NCBI RefSeq assembly: GCF_023184515.1
Contig: NZ_JAAHBP010000004.1
Coordinates: forward strand, 115,081-179,080
Direction of reading: 5' to 3'
Source of the DNA: Streptomyces sp. D2-8
GTDB lineage: Bacteria > Actinomycetota > Actinomycetes > Streptomycetales > Streptomycetaceae
DNA length: 64,000 nucleotides
The translations under genes were made by a program, and so were the position numbers. The notes under the pieces are model-generated. The model saw only the letters and a list, made by a program, of their open reading frames with translations. It did no database searches and was not told the origin of the DNA. Below are positions 1 to 7,022 of this stretch, piece by piece. The stretch's first letter is position 1. Every line of letters begins with the position of its first letter.

Positions 1-1163
1 CTCAGGGCGCGGACGTAGTGCTCCTCGGCGTCCTCCGTGCGGCGGGCGTCCTCGGCGATGATGCCGAGCAGCCGGTGCGCGGCGGCGGAGTGCACGGCGC
101 CGCGCTCGGGGGACAGGTGCCCGAGGACGTCGTGCAGCAGGGCCGCCGCCTCGTCGGACCTGCCGCGCCGGTGCAGCACGTCGGCCAGCTCGACGGTGAC
201 CTGGCTGCTGTAGAGGGCGGCGCGCCTGGCCGACAGCATCCCCAGGGCCAGCCGCAGCTCCTCCTCGGCGCGCTCCAGCCGGCCGTCCTGGGCGTAGACG
301 TAGCCGCGCATCCAGTGGCAGTTGGCGAGTTCGGTGCGGATCTGCAGCCCGCGGTACAGCTCGGCGGCCTTGGCCAGGGAGGCGTCGGCCTCGGCGAGGC
401 GGCCCTCGGCGACCAGGGTGCGGGCGACGGACCGGTGCATGCGGGCGACCAGGGCGGGGTCGCCGGACTGCGGGGCGAGGGCCAGGGCGAACTCGGCCGC
501 CTGGGCGGCGCGGGCGTGCGCGCCCATGTCCATGTACGGGCCGATGGCGCTGGCGTAGAGCAGCAGCAGGGCGTCCGGGTCGTGCAGGCCGCCGCGGTTC
601 AGTTCGTCGAGGGCGGTCTCCAGCAGGTAGACGGCGTACCGGAGTTCACCGGCGAGGTAGTGCGCCACGGCCCGGCCGCGCAGGGCCGGGACACGGGCGG
701 GCAGCGGTGCGCCGGCCAGGCATTCCTCGGCCCGCTCGAAGTACTGCCGGCCGGCCCCGAGCTCGCCCGTCTCCAGGGCGCACTCGCCGAGCCCGAGCAG
801 CGCGGCGGACTGTTCTGCTGCCAGGCCGTGCGTCTCGGCCTCGACGAGCAGCTCGGCGTACTGCTCGGCAGCCGCCTCCGTCTCGCCGACGGCGAGGGTC
901 CGCTGCGCCTCGGTCATCCGCAGCCGCAGCTCGGTCACGAGCCGCGCGGAATGCCCGCTGGCGAGCTCGTCGAAGGCGACGCCGAGCCGGTGCGCGAGAT
1001 GCCGCAGGGCGTCGTCGGAGGGCCGCACCCGGCCCGACTCCAGGGTGGAGATGTAGGCCGGTGTGTACACAGGCTCCGCCAACTGCCGCTGTGTCAGTCC
1101 GCGTTCCACACGCAGCCGCTGCACCCGGCGGCCGATGGTCGCCGGATCGTCACGCTCCCCCAC
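1..1163 (-). CDS. XRE-family regulator with TPR repeats (3' end beyond window)
   Basis: The minus strand stays open from the left edge to a GTG at 1163 that follows a GGGGGAG ribosome site. Residues about 9-65 form a Cro/CI helix-turn-helix (IGRRVQRLRVERGLTQRQLA, then YISTLESGRVRPS). The rest, at least 320 residues, is Ala/Leu-rich paired helices of tetratricopeptide type, with units such as ERAEEELRLALGML and DEAAALLHDVLGHL. HTH plus C-terminal TPR is the layout of RRNPP peptide-sensing regulators and of many Streptomyces regulators of unknown ligand. A small gene for an exported peptide lies divergently 130 bp away. The stop codon is outside the window. DNA binding is well supported; the ligand is inference. 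Confidence 0.85.
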   Translation of the reverse strand, partial: MGERDDPATIGRRVQRLRVERGLTQRQLAEPVYTPAYISTLESGRVRPSDDALRHLAHRLGVAFDELASGHSARLVTELRLRMTEAQRTLAVGETEAAAEQYAELLVEAETHGLAAEQSAALLGLGECALETGELGAGRQYFERAEECLAGAPLPARVPALRGRAVAHYLAGELRYAVYLLETALDELNRGGLHDPDALLLLYASAIGPYMDMGAHARAAQAAEFALALAPQSGDPALVARMHRSVARTLVAEGRLAEADASLAKAAELYRGLQIRTELANCHWMRGYVYAQDGRLERAEEELRLALGMLSARRAALYSSQVTVELADVLHRRGRSDEAAALLHDVLGHLSPERGAVHSAAAHRLLGIIAEDARRTEDAEEHYVRAL

Positions 1164-1291
1164 GCCAACTCCCCCTGCGCCTCTTGCCGTTCGGCCTGGA
1201 CTGCCCCTAGGTTAAACGGAGTGTTAAGCCGAATTGTCGAACCCGCTTAATACGTTGCCGCCGTAGTCGCCGCCCCAGTTGCGAGGTCGCC

Positions 1292-1444
1292 GTGCTCGAA
1301 CGCACACGCACCGCCGAGCGGTACGCCCGAGGCTTCACCGCCGCCCTCGTCGCCGTGGCGACCCTGCTGCTCGCGGCGAACGCGGGGCCCGCGAGAGCGG
1401 AAGCTCCGCAGCCTGAGCAGCGGACGGTTGCCGACTCCCGCTGA
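1292..1444 (+). CDS. Small exported peptide next to XRE-TPR regulator
   Basis: A 50-residue frame starts at GTG 1292, five bases after GAGG, and ends at TGA 1442. It has a basic start (LERTRTAERYARG), a hydrophobic stretch (FTAALVAVATLLLAANAG) and a possible signal-peptidase site near PARA-EA, which would leave a tail of about 15 polar residues (EAPQPEQRTVADSR). Codons are rich in G/C at the third position. The gene diverges from the XRE-TPR regulator, the arrangement expected for a peptide signal and its receptor. I do not recognise the sequence. It could also be an orphan secreted microprotein or a chance frame. Confidence 0.5.
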   Translation: MLERTRTAERYARGFTAALVAVATLLLAANAGPARAEAPQPEQRTVADSR

Positions 1445-1572
1445 TCGCCCGGCCTCATAGCCCCTCGGCTCCCACTCGGCGTGAGGGATCTTGGACCAGA
1501 TTGAGCCGATCTTTCGGGCCGGCCAGGAGCGCATACCGCGTTGACGTGTAAATTATCGGCAGCACTCTGATT

Positions 1573-1854
1573 TCAGACGCCCTTGTTGTACAAGCGGGCC
1601 TCGCTCGTGGACACTTTGTCGGGCTTGTTTCGGATGGCGGCGTCAATCAGGGGAAGAAGTTTTTCGACCTGTTCACCCACCTTCTTATGACGCCCCTGCA
1701 GTTCCTGGCGCCAGGCGCGAGCGTTCTCACCGACCCAGACCTTGTCGCCCCCGATATCCTCGGTCGGCCCCTTCAGCGCCTTCTTGAGTTGCTCGATCTC
1801 TTTCGCCAGATCGCGACGCAGTTTCTCCAGGTCAGCTTTTCTCGGGTTATCCAC
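1573..1854 (-). CDS. Small coiled-coil hypothetical protein
   Basis: A 93-residue, highly charged, mostly helical protein. Residues 1-30 (RKADLEKLRRDLAKEIEQLK) look like a coiled coil. A central segment, GGDKVWVGENARAWRQEL, is followed by a second helix with KVGEQVEKLLPLIDAAI. The helix-turn-helix size and the W-V-G triplet recall WXG100/ESAT-6-like proteins, but no canonical WXG motif is placed with certainty. It lies 27 bp downstream of the DUF3592-like membrane protein and is probably in the same transcript. GC is lower here than in the core genes, which suggests accessory DNA. Function unknown. Confidence 0.7.
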   Translation of the reverse strand: MDNPRKADLEKLRRDLAKEIEQLKKALKGPTEDIGGDKVWVGENARAWRQELQGRHKKVGEQVEKLLPLIDAAIRNKPDKVSTSEARLYNKGV

Positions 1855-1881
1855 TTTAAGGCTCGGAATCAGCCACCAACA

Positions 1882-2478
1882 TCACCGCTCGCGCTCCGGA
1901 GTTGCCTCCATATCGCGTTTTTCATTCAACAAGATGCGTCGCCGTACCGTGCCGACGATCACGCCAGTCAGAAAGAAGAGCGACACCAGCAGTGCGACGA
2001 GCATGGGTGGCGTTACAGCAGGCGGATCATTCACCCACTGTGCCGTCAACACTCGACTGGGATCCAGGGGGTCGTAGACCACGGGTATACGGCTACCTGG
2101 AGTCAACCCCTCAGGGCGCATGCCTCCCCAGTCATGTAGCTGCGTTTCGACATCCCCCTCTGGACCATCGAACTTGACCTTGATATTACCCGGGCTGCCG
2201 TACCTGTCCCTGGGGGAGGACGTGACCTCGGCCCAGGCGGAAGCTCCACGGGACTGCAAGTCGGTCACTAGTGAATGTGACGAAATAAAGAAGCCGAGAA
2301 ATAGTCCGAACGTCGCTATGAATGCAGCAAACAGTCCGATTATCAATCGTCGTTGCGGCACTTTCCGTCGCCTATCGGCAATGGCATCAAGCGCCTTCCG
2401 TTGGTCGGCATTTCGTTTGACTATACCCGGAGGGAGTGTCCAGTCGCTTCGGGAACGCCTCTTTTTCTTCTTCCCCAT
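1882..2478 (-). CDS. DUF3592-like membrane protein
   Basis: A 198-residue protein with a very basic cytoplasmic start (MGKKKKRRSRSDW). It has one transmembrane helix at about 45-67 (RLIIGLFAAFIATFGLFLGF), an outer domain of about 80 residues and a second helix near 155-178 (MLVALLVSLFFLTGVIVG). The outer domain has the beta-rich pattern of DUF3592, ending in IPVVYDPLDPSRVLTA. The gene precedes the coiled-coil protein on the same strand, so the two may work together at the membrane. Role unknown; the family call rests on topology and the VVYDPLDPS motif. Confidence 0.75.
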   Translation of the reverse strand: MGKKKKRRSRSDWTLPPGIVKRNADQRKALDAIADRRRKVPQRRLIIGLFAAFIATFGLFLGFFISSHSLVTDLQSRGASAWAEVTSSPRDRYGSPGNIKVKFDGPEGDVETQLHDWGGMRPEGLTPGSRIPVVYDPLDPSRVLTAQWVNDPPAVTPPMLVALLVSLFFLTGVIVGTVRRRILLNEKRDMEATPERER

Positions 2479-2568
2479 GATCCTTGGTTCCTGTCACTTA
2501 AAATCCTAGCCAGCCGTCGACCTTTTTGACGCACGATTGGCTGTGACGGGCACGCCCACCGACGTTGC

Positions 2569-2886
2569 TTACGGCTCGTACAGCGGCAGAAAGTGGATGA
2601 CCGCTTGCTCGTAGGGATGGGCATCGCGGACAGCCTGCTGTACGGCGCCGGTCTGATCCGCGTCACAGACCGATTCGATCCGGCACTCTTCGCTGTGCTG
2701 AACGATGCCCACCTCGCCGTCGTACGGCTGCGCGCCAGGCAGGGCCTGCCAGTTTCCGGTCACCTTCCAGATGCTGGAACACCGTGCGTACTCGCCCACC
2801 CGCCCTGCACCGGCCGCGTGGAGAGCCTCGATCACAAGCTCCGCATGACTCTCGGGGACGGATATCTCGATCTTCAGGCGCGTCAT
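2569..2886 (-). CDS. NIF3/YqfO-like domain protein (CutA fold)
   Basis: A 105-residue protein starting KIEISVPESHAELVIEALHA. It continues with GEYARCSSIWKVTGNW and ends VRDAHPYEQAVIHFLPL. These are the hallmarks of the COG3323 family, a stand-alone relative of the central PII/CutA-like domain in NIF3/YqfO proteins. The HPYE motif near the end is typical. The biochemical role of the stand-alone domain is not established. It stands alone between short gaps with no clear operon partner. Confidence 0.8.
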   Translation of the reverse strand: MTRLKIEISVPESHAELVIEALHAAGAGRVGEYARCSSIWKVTGNWQALPGAQPYDGEVGIVQHSEECRIESVCDADQTGAVQQAVRDAHPYEQAVIHFLPLYEP

Positions 2887-3066
2887 GCCTGGACCCTAAC
2901 AACCCGTGCGACCAGCACTTTCGCAACAGGCCCCAGTTGTACTGATCCACGTCGGCCGGCTGGAAAGCAGCGATACCCGCGATGCCCCTCTGACCGCGCC
3001 CGGCGCCGTCGAACGAGTTAGACGTACGGCTCGACCAGGACCGTATGGCCCGGCTGACCCGTCTCT

Positions 3067-3297
3067 TCAGTACGCGCTGACGTACGTCACAAAGGCGGCG
3101 TAGGCCTCCGGGGAGACGGTGAGGATGCCGGCCTCGGCCTCCGTGTTCTTGGAGTCGCGAACGGCGACGCGGGGTCCCAGGTCGGCGACCTCTACGCATT
3201 CGCCGCCGGTGTAGCCGCTGTACGACGATCTACGCCACCGCGTGTTGGTCAGGCTCTGGCTGCTTCCCGTGCCTTGTGGCGCGCGTCGTGGGGTCAT
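3067..3297 (-). CDS. DUF397 protein (second copy)
   Basis: This small protein (76 residues from the ATG at 3297) carries the full DUF397 signature: WRRSSYSG, then [10 protein letters not shown], then VAVRDSKN and a C-terminal [18 protein letters not shown]397 proteins are encoded next to WhiJ-like XRE/DUF5753 regulators and are thought to act with them in development control. Its ATG lies one base after the stop of the first DUF397 gene, so both are cotranscribed. The first 15 residues before TRWRRSS are less typical, so the true start may be slightly internal. Confidence 0.85.
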   Translation of the reverse strand: MTPRRAPQGTGSSQSLTNTRWRRSSYSGYTGGECVEVADLGPRVAVRDSKNTEAEAGILTVSPEAYAAFVTYVSAY

Positions 3298-3298
3298 G

Positions 3299-3493
3299 TC
3301 ACTTCACATGGGCGACGAAGGCGGCGTACGCCTGCGGCGAGAGAGTGAGTAGGCCGACCTCGGGGTTCTTGGAGTCGCGGACGGCGACGCCGGGCAGACC
3401 GAGGTCGGCGACCTCTACGCAATCACCGCCGGTGCTCCCGCTGTACGACGACTTACGCCACGTCGCGCTTCTCAGCTGCTGGCTGGTCTCCAT
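3299..3493 (-). CDS. DUF397 protein (first copy)
   Basis: A 64-residue DUF397 protein with [29 protein letters not shown] and [15 protein letters not shown]. Its start lies inside the 3' end of the XRE/DUF5753 gene (41 bp overlap), so translation is probably coupled. It is clearly a duplicate of the neighbour at 3067-3297. In the WhiJ model the small DUF397 protein modulates the DNA-binding partner; that this pair does so is inferred from context. Confidence 0.9.
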   Translation of the reverse strand: METSQQLRSATWRKSSYSGSTGGDCVEVADLGLPGVAVRDSKNPEVGLLTLSPQAYAAFVAHVK

Positions 3494-4301
3494 AGCGCTC
3501 CTCCATCACGTGGGCGATCAGGTCTGCCGATTCCCGTACCGAGAGGGCAGCAGCTCGCACTTGATCGTAATGGAGCCAACCCTCGCTGGCACTATCCGGA
3601 TTGGCCGTCATGTGCCCTTGGACGAAGTCCTCGGTGTAGACGATGTCCGGGTCGTCATCGAAGCGCAGGAGGTTGAAGGAGCCCTGCACACTCGGGTGCT
3701 CCCCCGCCGAGAACGGCAGCACCTGGATCTTCAGGCGCCTCTCTTTCCGGAAGCTCAACAGGTGCGCCAGTTGGTTTCGCATCACCTCCCGGCCGCCCAT
3801 GGGGCGGTACAGCACCGCCTCGTCCAGCACCACCCACACCAGCGGCGGCTTCTCCTTCCGCAGGAGGCGTTGGCGCTCCATGCGGGCCTCGACCAGCTCA
3901 TCGAGGTTCTCCGGCTGAATTGCGCCCAGCACCGCCCGTGCGTACTCCGGCGTCTGCAGAAGGCCGTACACCAACTGGCACTGGAACGTGGAGATATAGC
4001 TCGCCTTCGCCTCCATCTCCGCATACGCCTGGAACCACGTCGGCAACTGACTCCGCAGAACCAGCCCCACCAACCGCGAGAAACACCCGTCCGTCATCAG
4101 CGCAGCGTCCGCCCGCTCCGCGAACTCCCTGGTCGGGACCTTGTGCGCGGTCTCGATCTGGCCGACGAGAGAACCCGTGCAGAAGATGCTGTTGCCCAGT
4201 TCCTGCTGGGACAGCCCCGCGCTCTCCCGGTAGCGGCGCAGCTCCGAGCCGAAGTAGTCCAACGGCGAGGCGGTGGGGTCGAGTCGGCGGATGTTGGGCA
4301 T
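3453..4301 (-). CDS. WhiJ-type XRE regulator with DUF5753 domain
   Basis: A 282-residue regulator. ATG 4301 was chosen because it follows GGGGGTGA and directly precedes the conserved region. Residues 15-75 are a helix-turn-helix (LDYFGSELRRYRESAGLSQQ, then FCTGSLVGQIETAHKVPT). The remainder is the DUF5753 ligand-binding-like domain, with GLLQTPEYARAVL, RQRLLRKEKPPLVWVVLDEA and LPFSAGEHPSVQGSFNLLRF. It heads the two DUF397 genes and diverges from an HATPase gene. This trio recurs in Streptomyces and is represented by the whiJ/abaA loci. It probably controls the locus itself; targets are unknown. Confidence 0.92.
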   Translation of the reverse strand: MPNIRRLDPTASPLDYFGSELRRYRESAGLSQQELGNSIFCTGSLVGQIETAHKVPTREFAERADAALMTDGCFSRLVGLVLRSQLPTWFQAYAEMEAKASYISTFQCQLVYGLLQTPEYARAVLGAIQPENLDELVEARMERQRLLRKEKPPLVWVVLDEAVLYRPMGGREVMRNQLAHLLSFRKERRLKIQVLPFSAGEHPSVQGSFNLLRFDDDPDIVYTEDFVQGHMTANPDSASEGWLHYDQVRAAALSVRESADLIAHVMEERYGDQPAAEKRDVA

Positions 4302-4387
4302 GGTGCGGTCACCCCCGGGTCCGAACGCCGCGCGGCGTTCACTTCGGTCTGTAGCCGAGAGTAACCGGACGACTCCACTCTGGTGGC

Positions 4388-4822
4388 ATGAATCACGCAA
4401 CCCACCAGCCGGGGGCAGGGCTTGGCGCCCGGTACGGCGTCGACTTCACCCTCGGTGAGCACTCCGCCCGGCATCTGCGCCGCATCCTCAGGGTGTATCT
4501 CGCCGCCTGGGAGATGGCCGAACTGTGCGACTCCGCCTCGCTCGCCCTGACCGAGCTGGTCGCGAACGTCGTACGCCACACGCCCGACCGGCGCGCCGCG
4601 GTGCTGGTGCTGCGGCGGCCGGACGGGCGGGGACTGCGCGTGGAGGTCACGGACACATGCCCGCGACCGCCGCTGTCCACAGCTGTGGACGAACTCGCCG
4701 AGGCGGGACGCGGCGTGCTGATCGTCGACGCCGTCACAGACCGATGGGGGTGGGATCCGCTCCCCCACCGGCCCGGCAAGACCGTCTGGTTCGAATGTGA
4801 CGCGCTCAAGGAATTCGGTTAG
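4388..4822 (+). CDS. HATPase_c anti-sigma-like protein (RsbW/SpoIIAB type)
   Basis: A 144-residue GHKL-fold protein. The N box is LALTELVANVVRHTP, the central box VEVTDTCPRPP and the G boxes GRGVLIVDAVTDRWG. Streptomyces encodes dozens of such short HATPase proteins, as candidate anti-sigma factors or partners of WhiJ-type regulators. It diverges from the XRE/DUF5753 gene 86 bp away and completes the three-part cluster. The stop codon overlaps the stop of the convergent gene at 4819. ATP binding is likely; the target sigma factor is not identifiable. Confidence 0.88.
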   Translation: MNHATHQPGAGLGARYGVDFTLGEHSARHLRRILRVYLAAWEMAELCDSASLALTELVANVVRHTPDRRAAVLVLRRPDGRGLRVEVTDTCPRPPLSTAVDELAEAGRGVLIVDAVTDRWGWDPLPHRPGKTVWFECDALKEFG

Positions 4823-5034
4823 CGCGCATTCCCGCGTGAGCGAATATAGCGTCGGCCGAAATATACAATTCCAGCGGCACCGACGGCGGCGCCTGCCGCG
4901 CACGTCGCCGTCGCCCACGTGGCCATGTCCTGGGTGATCCACAGCAGGCTCACCACGACCAGCGCTATGGAGAACAGCAGCCGTTCCCCATAGCCCGGGC
5001 CGCGACGGCCGGTCAGTCCCTGTTGGCCGTGCAC
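4819..5034 (-). CDS. Small two-helix membrane protein
   Basis: About 71 residues from a GTG at 5034. Two hydrophobic segments (RLLFSIALVVVSLLWI and ATATCAAGAAVGAAGIVYFG) are followed by a basic tail YIRSRGNAR. The start is uncertain because no strong ribosome site is visible; with this start the gene overlaps the upstream secreted-protein gene by 22 bp, consistent with coupling. No family recognised. It may assist or co-localise with the secreted protein. Confidence 0.55.
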   Translation of the reverse strand: MHGQQGLTGRRGPGYGERLLFSIALVVVSLLWITQDMATWATATCAAGAAVGAAGIVYFGRRYIRSRGNAR

Positions 5035-5495
5035 TTGTACGTCACGCCCTTCATCTTGATGTCGCGCCATCCCGCCATCACCGAAGCATCGGCGGGGGCG
5101 ACATCGGTTCCACCGCCGCCGCCGCTTTCCTTCCGGCAGTAGTAGCCGAGCGCATCGAGCTTCTTGATGTCACTCATGGCCTGGTACTTCTTGTACGACG
5201 CGATCATGGCGGCCCGCCTTTCCGCAGGCGTGGCCTCCTTCGCCTTCGTGTACGCGTAGCACCCGACGCTCGCGCCGATCCCCACCCACGAGGCGCCCTT
5301 GGCCAGGGCCTTGGTGAGGCCTGCCGCGCCACTGCCGATCCCCAGGACCGCGCAGATCTCGTCCGCTCCGGCGCGCACTTCCGGCTGCGCCGGAGCCGCC
5401 TGTGCGGCCTGTGCTCCGACACCGCACAACGCGCCGGTCATGGCGAAGGCGATTACGGAAGAAATTCCCTTGCTTCGTACGCTCACGAAGTCCAT
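5013..5495 (-). CDS. Small secreted protein of unknown function
   Basis: A 160-residue protein with a Sec signal peptide: basic start SVRSKG, hydrophobic ISSVIAFAMTGALCGVGA and a cleavage site after AQAAQA-AP. The mature part has one Gly/Ala-rich helix (GIGSGAAGLTKALAKGASWV) and four cysteines (CAVLG, GCYAY, YYCRKE, KCTAN) that could form two disulfides. A Gly run precedes TDVAPADAS. It shares a transcript with the small membrane protein downstream. No family recognised. Confidence 0.75.
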   Translation of the reverse strand: MDFVSVRSKGISSVIAFAMTGALCGVGAQAAQAAPAQPEVRAGADEICAVLGIGSGAAGLTKALAKGASWVGIGASVGCYAYTKAKEATPAERRAAMIASYKKYQAMSDIKKLDALGYYCRKESGGGGGTDVAPADASVMAGWRDIKMKGVTYKCTANRD

Positions 5496-5612
5496 CCCCG
5501 TTTACTTGAATTGCATGGTTTGCATGGTCAGTGCGAAATTGAGGCTACCCACGAGGGACAGGCGTTCGCAATGGAGAAATTGTGAACATCGCCGGGAGGA
5601 AATTCGACCGGT

Positions 5613-7022
5613 TCAACCTGGCAAAACCTTGCTCAATGCCTCGTCAAGACTCTTCGCCACCTGCGCGTCACCCGGCCGAGCCGCGCCCGCCGGCCGGGGG
5701 CCGTACAGGGCGTCCAGTTCGGTGATGAGGGTCTGGGTGACGGCGCCGTACAGGGGCGTGCGGGGGCGCTGCACGGCCTCGCTCAAGGCGCGCAGCAGGA
5801 TGTCCCGGTAGCTGACGCCGCCCGCGAGCCGGTCGGGTGCCTTGAGCTCGGCGCTCTCGCCGGTGGGGGACGCCGAGGCGCTCTCGGAGTAGGCGGAGGC
5901 GTGCCGGCACTCCGGGGTGCTGCCGGGAGCCCGGTAGGCGGAGGTGCGGGTCGCGGCGAACCCGGCGCGCAGCAGGCAGCGTTCGCTGTCCGGGTCGGTC
6001 AGGAACGCGATCAGCTCGGCGGCCTTGGCGGCCCGCTGCTCGGACGTGGACGAGGTGACGGCCAGGTTCTGCCCACCGAGCACGGCCTTGCCGGGCAGCC
6101 GGGTCACACCGAGATCCCCCTTGAACGTCTCGTACAGGGCCGGGTAGACGTACGGCCAGTGCCGCAGGAAGGTCGTGCGGCCCTCCGCGAAGGCGCTGAG
6201 CGATTCGGCCTCGCGGGACCCGGCGGCCTCCCCGAGCATGTACGGCGAGCCCGTGCGCTCCCGCAGTTCGGTCACCCCGGCCGTCAACTGCGCCTCGTCG
6301 GCGGTGTACCGGCCGTCCTGGTCGGTCAGCGCGAAGCCCGGGACGGCCGAGGCGAACGCCTCGATCGCGTTGACCGTACGGCCCTCGTAGGCGGCGAGCT
6401 GCGTGGTCCACCCGTCCTTGTAACCCTTGGGCTTCGGCCGGTCGTTGACGGCGTCGATCAGCTCCCGCAGGTCGTCCCAGGTCACACCGCGGCCCAGTTC
6501 GGTCCGGGAGGTGCCGGCGCGGCGCAGGTGGTCCTTGCGGTAGTACAGCAGGCCCACATCGCTGTTGAAGGGGACCGCGTACCGCTCGCCGTCCCAGAAC
6601 GACGTGCGGTCGACGGACGGGATGATGTCGCCGGGCGACTTCACCGCCGCGCCGGTCAGCGGGCGGATCAGTCCGGCGTCGGCGAACTCCGGGACCCAGG
6701 TCACGTCCAGGTTCACCACGTCGTACTCGGCGCCGCCGGACTGGAGCGCGCCGAGCAGCTGGCTGCGCTGCTGGTCGGCGGAGCCGGGGAGTTCCACCAG
6801 GCGGGCCCGGTAGCCGTGTTCGCCCTCCTTGGCGTTCCAGGCGTCGATGAGCTGCTGGCGGATGCCGTTCTTGCCGGTGACGTCCTGGCCGCTGGCCACC
6901 ACGATCCGGGGCGGTTCGGCGGCGCCCTGCGGCTCCTGCGGCGCGTCCGTGCCGGTGCAGGAGGTGAGCGCGAGCAGGGACAGCAGTGACAGTGCGGCGG
7001 CGGTCGGGCGGCGGGCCGTCAT
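5613..7022 (-). CDS. Solute-binding lipoprotein of the caspase/EACC1 operon
   Basis: A 469-residue lipoprotein with a signal peptide and lipobox LLALTSC (Cys22), so it should be anchored outside the membrane. After the lipobox comes RIVVASGQDVTGKNGIRQQL, then DVVNLDVTWVPEFADAGLI and VPFNSDVGLLYYRKD. This is the pattern of family 1 ABC sugar-binding proteins. No ABC permease or ATPase gene is nearby. Instead its ATG overlaps the TGA of the caspase gene (ATGA at 7019-7022), so it is coupled to that system and more likely serves as a sensor. It is the last gene of the operon. The ligand is unknown. Confidence 0.88.
   Translation of the reverse strand: MTARRPTAAALSLLSLLALTSCTGTDAPQEPQGAAEPPRIVVASGQDVTGKNGIRQQLIDAWNAKEGEHGYRARLVELPGSADQQRSQLLGALQSGGAEYDVVNLDVTWVPEFADAGLIRPLTGAAVKSPGDIIPSVDRTSFWDGERYAVPFNSDVGLLYYRKDHLRRAGTSRTELGRGVTWDDLRELIDAVNDRPKPKGYKDGWTTQLAAYEGRTVNAIEAFASAVPGFALTDQDGRYTADEAQLTAGVTELRERTGSPYMLGEAAGSREAESLSAFAEGRTTFLRHWPYVYPALYETFKGDLGVTRLPGKAVLGGQNLAVTSSTSEQRAAKAAELIAFLTDPDSERCLLRAGFAATRTSAYRAPGSTPECRHASAYSESASASPTGESAELKAPDRLAGGVSYRDILLRALSEAVQRPRTPLYGAVTQTLITELDALYGPRPAGAARPGDAQVAKSLDEALSKVLPG

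Noticed and set aside
18..1250. 410-codon plus-strand frame
   Set aside because: It is the antisense of the XRE-TPR gene. The protein is Gly/Ala/Gln/Val low-complexity with no motif, while the opposite strand gives clear HTH and TPR sequence.
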